DNA of 62,000 nucleotides from Symbiodinium natans (GCA_905221605.1 CAJNDS010002612.1:749436-811435), one strand, 5' to 3'; positions 48,982-58,165 are shown, counted from the stretch's first letter. The notes: generated from the letters alone by a model not told the origin. Numbers and translations: made by a program.

Positions 48982-49287
48982 CCACTTCCTGGCGCCGGAA
49001 TGCTGACACACGCGCTAAACGACGGGCCTACTCCTCGTAGCTTAGGACGTATCAAACCTACCATCATTTGGATCAGCCACGTGTCGAATCCGGCAACAGA
49101 AGCTCGGAGCTGGATGCTTGTTTGCCGTGTTCCGCAGGCCTTCCCGCTGCGTGCGCTCTTTCCATCGACAGTTTACCCCGCAACATGCTTTGAAGTCCTC
49201 ACGAAACATTGTTCAAGCCTTGCAAAATCTGTGCATGCGACCGAGGCGGCCTGTGTAAGTGTAGCAGCACATCGAATCGTGCCAACC

Positions 49288-51229
49288 ATGCCGACCATGC
49301 CCCTTACGATTGAGGTGAGCCTGCTAAGTGGCAGGTCGGCTTCACTGGAAGCAAGACTGGATGAATCTGTACGCGCACTGCGGATTCGAGCGCAGAAGGC
49401 CTTGGGAGTTGGCAGGTGCAAACTCCTAGACTGCTCCGGGCGCGTGCTGGACTCAGCGGCCACGCTTGAGCACTGCAGGCTGCGGAATGGCGATTCTGTG
49501 ACCTTGCAGACAGGCAACCTGCAGATTCTTAGTAGGTGAATGAGTACACGTTACACCTTTTTGGGGTTGCATAATTCCCTATTAGAACTGAAGTGTTTTT
49601 TTGGGGGGCCTTATGAACTCAGCAACTAAGGATTCGAGGCAACAATAATGCTTTTGCTGCCGTTCTGGGCGATGGGTCTGTTGTGACCTGGGGAGATGCT
49701 GACAGTGGTGGCGAGAACGATGCGGTGCAACGGCACTTAGAGGATGTGATGCAGATCCAAGCCACCTGCCAAGCTTTTGCCGCAATTCTGCGTGATGGGT
49801 CTGTTGTGACCTGGGGCGATCTTGACCACGGCGGCAACAGCTATGATGTGCAAGACCAACTGAAGGGCGTGCAGCGGATCCAAGCTACTGATGGGGCATT
49901 TGCTGCCATTCTGGACGATGGGTCCGTTGTGACCTGGGGTCGTGCTAGCGGCGGTGGCGACAGCAATGCGGTGCAGGGTCAGCTGAAGGACGTGCAGAAG
50001 ATCCAAGCTACCAGCGGAGCTTTTGCTGCGATCTTGGGCGATGGGTCTGTTGTGACCTGGGGGCATGCTTCCTTTGGCGGGGACAGCAGAGATGTGCAAC
50101 AAGAGCTGAAGGACGTGCAGCAATACCACTCTACTGACGGGGCTTTCGCTGCTATTCTGGGCGATGGATCTGTTGTGACCTGGGGCCGTGCCGAGTTTGG
50201 TGGCGACAGCAGAGGTGTGCAAAGTCAGCTGAAGGATGTGCAGCAGATCCAAGCAGCTTGCTTTGCTTTTGCTGCGATTCTGCGCGATGGCTCCGTTGTG
50301 ACCTGGGGATGTCCTATCGGTGGAGGTGACAGCAGAGCTGTGCAAGGTCAGCTAAAGGACTTAGTAGCTGAATGAGTACACTTTACACTTTTTGGGTTAT
50401 TAGAATCCCTGATCGTACTGAAAGTGCACACTTTTCGGGAGCTTATAAACTCAGCAACTAAGAGGACGTGCAGCAGATCCAAGCTGCCAACGAAGCTTTT
50501 GCTGCCATTCTGGGCGATGGGTCCGTTGTGACCTGGGGTCGTGCTAGCGGCGGTGGCGACAGCAATGCGGTGCAGGGTCAGCTGACGGGCGTACAGCAGA
50601 TCCAAGCTACCAGCGAAGCTTTTGCCGCGATCTTGGGCGATGGGTCTGTTGCTTTGTCATAGCGGGGTAGCATTTTGCATTTTTGAGGGTACTTAAACTC
50701 AATAAGGAATAGAAATTATGTTTTTCATATTATCCCAACCGTGAACTAGGTTGTGACCTGGGGCGATGCTTGCTTTGGGGGCGACTGCAGCGGTGTGCAA
50801 GGGCAGCTGAGGGACCTGCATCAGATCCAAGCTAGCTATTTAGCCTTTGCCGCCGTTCTGGGTGACTTACTGGCTCAAAACCCAACTTTTCAACTTTTGG
50901 GCTTCTTATAAGGTAGTTTATTCTGAAAGTTTCAACTTTTATTTCCTTGGGTTTTGGGCCAGTAAGGTGATGGGTCCGTTGTGACCTGGGGTGATGATGG
51001 CTCAGGCGGTGACAGTCGTGATGTGCAAGATCAGCTGAATTCCGCGCAGTGGATCCAGGCTAGCTGCTCTTCCTTTGCTGCGGTTCAGGACGACAGGTCT
51101 CTTGTGACCTGGGGCAACTCTACCTCTGGCGGCGACAGCCGTTCTGTGCAAGGTCAGCTGAAGGATGCGCAGCAGACCCAAGGATCCAGATGGGTGTTTC
51201 CTGACCTTTGGGTCATGGGTCTGTGGTGA
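49288..51229 (+). CDS. ubiquitin-like domain plus RCC1-like repeat protein, five exons
   Basis: Exons inferred as 49288-49523, 49631-50357, 50465-50647, 50750-50861 and 50967-51229; all joins keep the frame. Residues 1-80 (MPTMPLTIEVSLLSGRSASL..., C-end RLRNGDSVTLQ) look like a ubiquitin-like domain. Then ten 41-residue repeats follow, each FAAILGDGSVVTWG + GGDS-x-x-VQ-x-QLKDVQQIQA, related to RCC1/HERC blades; seven would close a propeller. Start chosen at ATG 49288 or 49297; the frame is open upstream to 49000. The last repeat degenerates (QTQGSRWVFPDLWVMGLW, stop 51227), so the 3' end may be truncated. Role unknown: RCC1 propellers bind proteins or chromatin, and HERC relatives are ubiquitin ligases. 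The repeat periodicity fixes where each intron must be removed. Confidence 0.85.
49528..49630 (+). mobile_element. introner 1 in the RCC1 gene
   Basis: 103-bp element CTTAGTAGGTGAATGAGTAC...CTCAGCAACTAAG with terminal inverted repeats (CTTAGTxG/CAACTAAG), flanked by GATT duplications (49524-49527, 49631-49634). Frame-keeping splice choices are GA-AG at 49524-49630 or GT-AG at 49536-49630. Confidence 0.85.
50360..50462 (+). mobile_element. introner 2 in the RCC1 gene
   Basis: 103 bp, same family as introner 1 (shared TGAATGAGTACAC, TTACAC, TTTTTGGG and ACTCAGCAACTAAG), flanked by AGGA (50356-50359, 50463-50466). The repeat periodicity (QLKD|VQQIQ) supports splicing AAG|GACTTAG...CTAAGAG|GAC, a GA-AG intron. 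Confidence 0.85.
50652..50749 (+). mobile_element. introner 3 in the RCC1 gene, diverged
   Basis: 98-bp insertion CTTTGTCATAGCGG...CGTGAACTAG flanked by GTTG (50648-50651, 50750-50753). Splices as canonical TCT|GTTGCT...CTAG|GTTGTG. Inverted termini are weak. Confidence 0.7.
50866..50966 (+). mobile_element. introner 4 in the RCC1 gene, near-perfect inverted repeats
   Basis: 101 bp with 20-bp terminal inverted repeats (CTTACTGGCTCAAAACCCAA against CTTACTGGCCCAAAACCCAA, one mismatch), flanked by GTGA (50862-50865, 50967-50970). The GTGA duplication itself provides the GT donor, and TAAG the acceptor. Confidence 0.9.
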
Positions 51230-51230
51230 T

Positions 51231-51422
51231 CATGAGACTCAGGGAACTCAAGAAGGGACTTTAGAAGGGACCTTCAGGGCTTCTCCGGGCTGATTTGTAG
51301 GGCTTACTTCGGGATATGGGGACTATATAAGGTATATATATATATATATGTGTGTATATATATATATATATAAACGTTAAAAAGGGAAATAAGATCAAGG
51401 GTCCCTCTATGTGACATGAGAC
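51231..51422. mobile_element. insertion with 8-bp direct repeats in the decayed RCC1 end
   Basis: CATGAGAC at 51231-51238 and 51415-51422 bracket 176 bp containing a (TA)n microsatellite. Degenerate RCC1 code continues after it (GTTGACTGGGGCGGCGAGC...CAACAGATCC, to about 51500). Suggests the gene once extended further. Confidence 0.6.
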
Positions 51423-51505
51423 GATGTTGACTGGGGCGGCGAGCACATGCTCGTGCAATGTCAGCTGTTAGGATGCGGGCAACAGATCCGCGGGGCAACG
51501 TGTTT
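51423..51505 (+). pseudogene. decayed RCC1-like repeat
   Basis: VDWGGEHMLVQCQL-type reading plus CAACAGATCCGCGG matches the repeat consensus (VVTWG...VQGQL..QQIQA) with substitutions and no intact frame link to 51229. Confidence 0.5.
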
Positions 51506-51707
51506 AAATGTGGGTTTAGTGTTTAGGGTTGTTTCAGGTTTTGCCGCCTACAAGCTTCGACGGTAAATTCACGCCGTTTGATGCGCATTGTTCCGTTCGC
51601 GCCGTTTGCTGCGCGCATTGTTCCATTCGTTCCAGTCTCCACCCTGCATTCTGAGGTGAGACTCTTTGCTTCGTCATGTGAGATCCCAAGCCCTACACCA
51701 TAAACCC

Positions 51708-51831
51708 TACTTAAAGGATCAGGGGACTTAGTAAGTGGGGTTAGAAGAAACGCAACTAGACTTCTATCTGCTTATAATCCCAACTAAGCTACTTAAAACC
51801 CTACTTACTACGTGCCCCGATCCTCCAAGTA
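51708..51831. mobile_element. inverted-repeat element, family B
   Basis: TACTTAAAGGATCAGGGGAC and GTGCCCCGATCCTCCAAGTA ends. The interior is CTTAGTAAGTGGGGTTA / CCCTACTTACTACG. Confidence 0.85.
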
Positions 51832-51987
51832 TTAGCCCTAAACCCTAAACCCTAAACCCTAAACCCTAACCCTAAACCCCTCTGTAGATGATATTACAAA
51901 GGGCTTAGGGCCTAAACTGCAGTATCCTTACACCGGGAGATTCGGCCCGGCAGTTCCTGGCATGCTCAAACGAGCCCATGCCTTTCC

Positions 51988-52129
51988 AACATCATCGGCT
52001 CTCACTCGGGCTCAGGGTTTAGGGTTTAGGGTTTAGGGTTTAGGGTTTAGGGTTTAGGGTTTAGGGTTTAGGGTTTAGGGTTTAGGGTTTAGGGTTCAAG
52101 GGCCCGTCAAACATCATTGGCTCTCACTC
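51988..52129. repeat. telomere-type tract with 20-bp flanking direct repeat
   Basis: AACATCATCGGCTCTCACTC (51988-52007) and AACATCATTGGCTCTCACTC (52110-52129) bracket 102 bp that are mostly TTTAGGG. One mismatch in 20. Confidence 0.9.
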
Positions 52130-52659
52130 TGCACAGCTCACAACCCTCAGAGGGTCTGTTTGTAATAGAGTTCTGGATGGGAGCCCCAGGAGTAATGCCG
52201 GTGTTGCCCAACAACAAAAAGAAACGCTGTCTGAGCGCGTGTGGAAAGTGCAATCGTGTGCACCTGGGTAAACCGTAAGCTTGCATCCCCCTCAACTCAC
52301 ACCGAAGGGGTACAGGGTTCTCGGGCGTGGAGCTTCAGGCGTAGTGTTGAGTTTTGCGGGTGTAGGCCTTACAGTAGGGTTTAGGTTTAGGGCCTGACCC
52401 CAAGCCCCTCCCCTCCCACCCCCACCCCAACCAAGGACCTCGACCGATATAGGCTGGGCCCCACGGCTAAGCCCTAAACCCTAAGTCCTAAACCCTAAGC
52501 CCTAAACCCTAGACCCCAAGCCCTTGCCTCAAAACAAACAATGAAACACCAAGAGGGACCCTAATTTAGGGGTACCTCAAAAGGTTCCCCTTAATCTACT
52601 CCTAATATGGCCCTTATACGACCTTAAGGATCTTTCAAAAGGGTACAAGGTAAAACCCC

Positions 52660-52783
52660 TACTATAAAGGATCAGGGGACTTAGTAAGTGGGTTATAAGA
52701 AAGGTAACTATACTTAGAATTACTTCGAAGCCCATTTGAGGTCCTTATCACCCTACTTACTAAGTGTCCCGATCCTCCAAGTT
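52660..52783. mobile_element. inverted-repeat element, family B
   Basis: TACTATAAAGGATCAGGGGA and GTCCCGATCCTCCAAGTTA. 124 bp, the same length as the copy at 51708. Confidence 0.85.
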
Positions 52784-52786
52784 ACC

Positions 52787-52869
52787 CCAAACCCCAAACC
52801 CCAAACCCCAAACACCAAACCCCAAACCCCAAACCCAAAACCCCAAACCCCAAACCCTAAACCCTAAAC
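52787..52869. repeat. CCCCAAA tract
   Basis: About ten CCCCAAA units ending in CCCTAAA: a homogenised variant block. Confidence 0.9.
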
Positions 52870-53071
52870 CTGCACTACCCCCGCAAAAAGACAACTGTTC
52901 TGCATGCTAATTCCAGACCCTGGAATTTGCGATAAGAGTTTAGGGTTTAGGGTTTAGGGTTAGGGTTAGGGGTTTAGGGTTTAGGGTCTGGGGTTGAGGG
53001 GTTGAGGGTTTAGGGTTTCAGGCTGCTCCGCCAACCTGTGAGTGAAATCCGCTTGCTGCCGTCGCTCGAAG

Positions 53072-53114
53072 GTTTTACCTGGACTTGGGGCAGACCTACA
53101 AGGTTCAGGCGAGG
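53072..53114 (+). CDS. discoidin-like exon (FYLDLGQTYKVQAR)
   Basis: YLDLGQTYKV matches the DLG-x-x-Y-x-V strand of F5/8 type C domains. The frame is open upstream (NPLAAVARRF) and to VRE before a stop. The donor is probably AGG|GTCCGT; the acceptor is uncertain. Possibly in one gene with 55659. Confidence 0.5.
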
Positions 53115-53308
53115 GTCCGTGAACCCTAAACCCCTAAAACCCTCAATCCCTAAACCTTAAATCCCTAAATCCCTGCCAGTTGATCCCAGAAAACATTTAA
53201 ACTGCCTCGTGGCTTCGAATGCCGAGTGTGGTGGCAGGGTGCTGTTCTAAAGGTTCTATGATGGGTAGATGCCCCTTAACGGGGGCTCCTTACTAAAAAA
53301 TGAACCTT

Positions 53309-53417
53309 CCAGTCTCTCCAAAACACCTTAATTAAGGAATATACCTTAAATCATATTAAGGTTCCTAGTATAATTTAAGGTATATTCCTTAATTAAGGGG
53401 TTTTGGAGTCTCTGGGT
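53309..53417. mobile_element. 109-bp near-perfect palindrome
   Basis: Arms CAGTCTCTCCAAAACACCTT..AAGGAATATACCTTAAAT and the complementary right arm pair over about 42 bp with few mismatches, around a 20-bp loop. A related copy at 55559-55645 carries telomeric repeats in its middle. Confidence 0.85.
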
Positions 53418-53436
53418 TCCTTATGGTATTTCGAAC

Positions 53437-53484
53437 AACTACCACCGCACTTTCGGGCCCCCAGTGGACCATTTACGGACTGAG
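53437..53484 (+). CDS. possible exon (NYHRTFGPPVDHLRTE)
   Basis: Open to GAG|GTGCCC. A competing frame (YFEQLPPHFRAPSG) is open. Weak. Confidence 0.3.
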
Positions 53485-53514
53485 GTGCCCTTTTTTAGAG
53501 CCCGTGAATCGACC

Positions 53515-53620
53515 CTGAACCCTAAACCCCTAAACCCCTAAACCCTAAATCCCTAAACCCTAAACCCTAAACCCCTAAACCCTAAAACCCTAAGCCCTAA
53601 ACCCTAAACCCTAAACCCCC
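53515..53620. repeat. telomere-type tract (CCCTAAA/CCCCTAAA)
   Basis: Mixed heptamers and octamers. Confidence 0.9.
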
Positions 53621-53693
53621 AATTCCTAGGCTTCTCTGGGATTCAGTGATTTTGAAATCCGGCATCCAGAGCCCTCGCACCAATATCACTCAT

Positions 53694-53757
53694 GGTTTAG
53701 GGTTTAGGGTTTAGGGTTTAGGGTTTAGGGTTTAGGGTTTAGGGTTTAGGCTTAGGG
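53694..53757. repeat. telomere-type tract (TTTAGGG)
   Basis: Eight units after CACTCATGG. Confidence 0.95.
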
Positions 53758-53882
53758 CTTCTTTCTTGTTGGGTTCTTTGACCGCGGTTGAATTCTTTTC
53801 TCCGACATACTTGTGGCCTCCCTTCGGGTCCTCTGTCCTCGTTTCTGCCTGTTCAGGGTTCGGGGCGATTTAGGATTTAGGG

Positions 53883-53960
53883 AACCCTAAACCCTAAACC
53901 CTAAACCCTAAACCCTAAACCCTAAACCCTAAACCCTAAACCCTAAACCCTAAACCCTAA
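53883..53960. repeat. telomere-type tract (CCCTAAA)
   Basis: Eleven units; the left junction TTTAGGGAACCCTAAA is an inverted head-to-head flip. Confidence 0.95.
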
Positions 53961-54126
53961 GCTGTGGGTTTGGGGCTGCCCGGAAGTCCTAAGGTCCGCA
54001 AGGCTTAGTTAGAGTTGAGGAGGCTTTACTACGATTGTATGTAGCCTCCCTGTGAGTTCACCAAGAACCCGAGAGCAACCCTCTTCACCCCCACTTTCCT
54101 GAACAAAAACGGAATGCTGCCATATG

Positions 54127-54239
54127 TTGGTATGTTCCCCCTTGTACTCACAGTCCCCAATAGGGATTCTAGTACGCCCCCCCCCCCCCCTCAATTATAA
54201 TCCCGACTAAGGACTGTTAGTACAAAGGGGGAACCTCCC
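54127..54239. mobile_element. inverted-repeat element, family C
   Basis: TTGGTATGTTCCCCCTTGTA and TTAGTACAAAGGGGGAACCT with a C-run centre. A second right-end fragment lies at 54295-54315. Confidence 0.8.
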
Positions 54240-54344
54240 GACCCTAAACCCTGAACCCTAAACCCTAAACCCTAAACCCGAAACCCTAAACCCTGTTAGT
54301 CTCAGGGGGAACATCCCAGTGGTGTGTTAGCTCCCTGTGTGCAG

Positions 54345-54418
54345 GCCAGCAAGCTTTCCTGGCGGTTCAAGCCTCGAAGCGTGCGATCCCTGGAACAGAG
54401 CTAGAGAGCACAATTGCA
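54345..54418 (+). CDS. exon, 24 codons (QQAFLAVQASKRAIPGTELE)
   Basis: Acceptor TGTGTGCAG|, donor ATTGCA|GTTTAGGG with the GT in a telomeric tract. Ends STIA. Family not recognised. Confidence 0.6.
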
Positions 54419-54854
54419 GTTTAGGGTTTAGGGTTTAGGGTTTAGGGTTTAGGGGTTTAGGGTTCCGGGGTGCCTGGCTTTCATAGTCTACTCAACCCTG
54501 AACCCCGAAACTGCCCGAAACCCCAAATCCGAAACCCTAGCACCAAGAGGCTACAACTGGGCCTCGAAGTTTCAGATTTAGGGTGTAGGGCAATGGGGCT
54601 TTGAGGTTAAGATCGTGTGGGTGTAGTTGGCTTTGAGGAGATCGACTTTGGAGGTACGGAGTTTGTACGTCTTCGAAGACAGATAAAAGTTCGAAGCACG
54701 CAGAGAGGCCCAACCCACTGTGTGCATAAAGGGAAGCCCATGCATTGTTAACCTCAAGTCTAACTGTCTTTTCTTGGACCCGAAACCCTTAGGGTTTAGG
54801 GTTTAGGGTTTAGGGTTTAGGGTTTAGGGTTTTTATAAACACTAAACCCTAACC

Positions 54855-55012
54855 CAGACATGATGTCGCGTGTGGATCTCGAGGGCACGAGTGGTTGGGG
54901 GTTTAGGGTTTAGGGTTTAGGGTTTAGGGTTTAGGGTGTCCCCACTTTGGGCTTTGGGGCCATTACTAACCACTCATGCCCTTGAAATGCACACGCGACA
55001 TAATTTCCACCA
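54855..55012. repeat. inverted repeat enclosing a telomeric tract
   Basis: CATGATGTCGCGTGTGGATC..GGGCACGAGTGGTT (54859-54897) is repeated inverted as AACCACTCATGCCCTTGAAATGCACACGCGACATAATT (54969-55005). Five TTTAGGG units (54901-54936) lie between the arms. Confidence 0.85.
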
Positions 55013-55118
55013 GGCGCTGGGAGTATGGCGCGCTTTGGCCTTACAGGATGTAGGGTTTAGGGTTAGGGTTTAGGGTTAACAGTTCAGGGTTCAGGGTTCA
55101 GGGTTTAGGGTTAACGGT

Positions 55119-55322
55119 TTAGGGCTTAGGGTTCAGGATGCCTAGTAGACTCCGGATTCCCCCTCGCTTGTAAGCGGTTAGAAGCTCTTCCAAAACGATT
55201 TGAATCCAAAATGCCTTGAAAGGGAGACCCTCCACCGACAACAACAAAAGCAAACCAACACAAACAAATGGCCCAGAAGCAACCACCTGCTCTCCAATTC
55301 TTGTGCCTGCTGTTCCAAGCAA
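55119..55322 (-). CDS. minus-strand ORF with hydrophobic stretch, doubtful
   Basis: 67 codons with GPFVCVGLLLLLSVEGLPF as a possible membrane segment. A plus frame (MAQKQPPALQFLCLLF) also exists. The ends consist of telomere repeats. Low support. Confidence 0.2.
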   Translation of the reverse strand: MLGTAGTRIGEQVVASGPFVCVGLLLLLSVEGLPFKAFWIQIVLEELLTAYKRGGIRSLLGILNPKP

Positions 55323-55326
55323 GCTG

Positions 55327-55465
55327 CCCTAAACCCTAAACTACCCTGAACCCTAAACCCTAAACCCTAAACCCTAAACCCTAAACCCTAAACCCTAAAC
55401 CCTAAACCCTAAACCCTAAACCCTAAACCCTAAACCCTAAACCCTAAACCCTAAACCCTAAACCC
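55327..55465. repeat. telomere-type tract (CCCTAAA)
   Basis: About nineteen units, flanked by CAAGCTG at 55320-55326 and 55466-55472 (7-bp direct repeat). Confidence 0.95.
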
Positions 55466-55558
55466 CAAGCTGAGCACCAAACGCCCTTCACCCTGAACTC
55501 TTTTCTCCGAAGCCTGCGCCCTAAGCAAAGCTGAAAGCCCTTACCCACAGACTCCAAC

Positions 55559-55645
55559 ACCCCTTAATGGGCCGCTTAATAGGGTTTAGGGTTTAGGGTC
55601 TAGGGAATACTCCTTAATTGAGGGGTATTGGAGTCTCTGGGTACG
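55559..55645. mobile_element. palindromic element with telomeric insertion
   Basis: Homologous to the palindrome at 53309: CAACACCCCTTAAT left, ACTCCTTAATTGAGGGGTATTGGAGTCTCTGG right. The middle is replaced by TAGGGTTTAGGGTTTAGGG. Confidence 0.7.
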
Positions 55646-55658
55646 GTTTTGAGTCTAG

Positions 55659-55732
55659 GAATCCCCTGTGAGGTGAAGGTGTACGTGGGACCGAATCCCT
55701 GCAGCCAGACGCCCAGTCTGTCGGCAGAGAAG
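55659..55732 (+). CDS. discoidin-like exon, 24 codons (CEVKVYVGPNPCSQTPSLSA)
   Basis: Acceptor TGAGTCTAG|, donor GAGAAG|GTGGGT. The VKVYVG-x-NP strand with two cysteines fits the F5/8 type C fold (..V.VYVG...) after DLGQTYKV at 53072. The acceptor follows the palindromic element directly. Confidence 0.6.
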
Positions 55733-57019
55733 GTGGGTTCTGAAGAACGATTCAGGGTTGAGGGTTTGGGTGCTCTGAAGCCCTAAGCCCTAAACCCTCA
55801 ACCCTAAACACTAAACCCTAAACCTCTGGGAACTCATGGGCCCGTGCGCTCCCCCAAGTTTCTCAACATAGCGGCGCATTTTGCACGGCTTGCATGGTTG
55901 AGAGCTCTACTTGAAGGGTCATGGGTTTAGGGTTTAGGGGTTTAAGGTTTAGGGTTTAGGGCTTAGGGCTTAGGGTTTAGGTTTAGTGTGCTTTAACCCC
56001 AATCATGAGTCTACTTAGAGCCTACTGAGAGGACTTGGGTGGCTTGTAGGTGCAGTGACACTTGGGGGTTATAAGTACCACCCGGAGTCTCGGCAGTTCC
56101 AAAAAAAGGGCAACTGAGCTTACTCGAGTTCAAGCCTGATATCCCGTAGGGTTTAGGGTTTAGGGTTTAGGGCCCCGAGAGCCTTTAAACTTTACACCCT
56201 AAACCCGGAAAGCCAAAGAAAAGAAACAATCTGCTCAGACGCCCAGAACCCGCAAGACCAAGACCCCCATGACCCGTTGGACTCCCTAAAGCCCCTGGAG
56301 CCCTGAAGCCTCCTAACTTAGAAATGAGGGTCTCGGGTATAGGGTTCAGGCTTTTTAGGGTTCAGGGATCAACCCTGAATCCTAAACCGTCTACACCAAA
56401 CCCCCTATCCCCCCAACTCGAACCCAAAAAACACACACACACACACACACACAATTCACACCCTGCCCCACTTAGGCGCCGGCATACCAGACCAACTCTA
56501 TCTCAGCTACACCGCGCCTTATCTTGCAGAACACAAGGGTGTGGGGATGAGGATGCTCCTACGTGTGAGCATGTACTTACTGGCTTTGGTGGCAGATGAG
56601 AGAACTAGGTACCTCGTAAAGCCCTTCTAAGTTTAAAGGGTATATTCACGGGGATATAAGATACTAAATTCCCGCATTCCCTACGAAGAACCCGTAGGTA
56701 AGAATGCGGATGAATGATGAAAGGATGTATACAGCCGTACGTGTTTAAGCCTCATGGCGCATCCAGGCATCCGCGCATAGCGGCTGTAGCAACCTTGGCA
56801 TTGCTTCTCCCTAAAAAAGCCCCTAACCCCTGCAAACCCTACATCCTGTAAACCTGCAACTGCCCTCTGTGTGATGTCCAAAGGTTGTGGGTTGTAGGGT
56901 GTATAGGGCTTAGGAGTCTCATCCAGCCATGACCTACATCATTGAAGCTCAAAGTAGGCCTGAAAGCCTAAACCCTAAGCCAAAAAACCTACCCTAAGGA
57001 TCCATGTACCTCATTATTA

Positions 57020-57085
57020 AACCCTAAACCCTAAACCCTAAACCCTAAACCCTAAACCCTAAACCCTAAACCCTAAACCCTAAAG
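57020..57085. repeat. telomere-type tract (CCCTAAA)
   Basis: Nine units joined directly to a family D element. Confidence 0.95.
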
Positions 57086-57185
57086 GTTTACGAAAATAGG
57101 GGACTCCCAAATAGATCCCCAAACAGAAGGATCCCTTATAATCAGGATACCAATATGGTAACTCCTCCCTATTTTCGGAATCCCT
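57085..57185. mobile_element. inverted-repeat element, family D
   Basis: GGTTTACGAAAATAGGGGAC and CCTCCCTATTTTCGGAATCC ends. About 100 bp. Confidence 0.75.
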
Positions 57186-57277
57186 TATTCCTAGCTCCCA
57201 AATAAGAACTCTTAAACCCCAAGCCAAGCCCTAAACCCTAAACCCCAAAAAAACCACCTTGAGTCTGGTAGACCAAG

Positions 57278-57332
57278 GCCGCACTAGTGCTCGACGAGTT
57301 TGAGCTCACCAACAACTGGGAAGGCGCAGATG
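57278..57332 (+). CDS. exon, 18 codons (AALVLDEFELTNNWEGAD)
   Basis: Acceptor TAGACCAAG|, donor GATG|GTTTTAGG. Confidence 0.55.
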
Positions 57333-57834
57333 GTTTTAGGTTTTGAGGTTTAGGCTGCAACATGTTTATTAGGGTTTAGGGTTTAGGGGGTTTAGGGGGT
57401 TTAGGGTGGTTTAGGGGTTTCAGGGTTGGTGGGTTTAGGGTCGACTACCTTAAATACCCTTCCGATTGTACAACGGGCATTCGTAAATCCTACATCTTAG
57501 TTTTTGCCAGTGGTTGCTTTGCGATCCCTATCCTTCCCTGACATGAGAAACCCTTAACCCCAAGCCCTAAACCCGATTAGGCCCTAAACCCCAAACCCCA
57601 AACCCCAAACCCTAGACTCTAAACCCTAAACCTTGGACCCTAGCCCTAAACCCTAAACCTCAAGCCCCAACCCAAAACGGCATCCTACCCATTGAGTTCT
57701 TAGGGGTCAGGATTTCGGCCAGGAAGTGTAGGCCTTCTACGGATCCCAGTACCGTGACTCCCTTAACCTTGAATCCCAAAGTGAGCGGTTGAGGGTTAGG
57801 GTTTAGGGTTTAGGATTTAGGATTCATCCTCTAG

Positions 57835-57887
57835 CACCAGCTCTTCCAGAGGAGATCCAGATTCAGGAGAATTTCGAATTGGCCGCA
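57835..57887 (+). CDS. exon, 17 codons (PALPEEIQIQENFELAA)
   Basis: Acceptor ATCCTCTAG|, donor GCCGCA|GTGCCA. Acidic. The upstream flank is a decayed TTTAGGG tract. Confidence 0.5.
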
Positions 57888-58001
57888 GTGCCATGAGACA
57901 AAGGAAGGTCAGAGTAACCTCGAAGATGTAAAATACGACAACCAGTTTAGGGTTTGGGGTTTAGGGTTTAAGGTTTGAGGTTTAAGGTTTAGGGTGTTTA
58001 G

Positions 58002-58145
58002 GAACCACGACTATCTGCAGAATGAGATGAAGACTGCGATGAAAAGGATCGTGGAAAACTACAAGCATCAGTCCAATCACGATTGAGGGCATGATGAGGC
58101 AAATTACCAATGAAGACCTTGCAGACACGGCCGGGCGTCTTTCGG
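58002..58145 (+). CDS. exon-like segment with a frame break
   Basis: From GTGTTTAG| the frame reads NHDYLQNEMKTAMKRIVENY then KHQSNHD and stops at 58084. Shifted by +1, the next frame continues IEGMMRQITNEDLADTAGRL to TCGG|GTTTAGGG. The two halves read as one helical protein, so this is a frameshift, a sequencing error or two exons with an overlooked intron. Confidence 0.45.
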
Positions 58146-58165
58146 GTTTAGGGTTTAGGGTTTAG

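Noticed and set aside
49173-50605. Minus-strand ORFs of up to 202 codons
   Set aside because: Shadow of the plus-strand RCC1-like repeats, whose periodic code leaves the opposite strand open.
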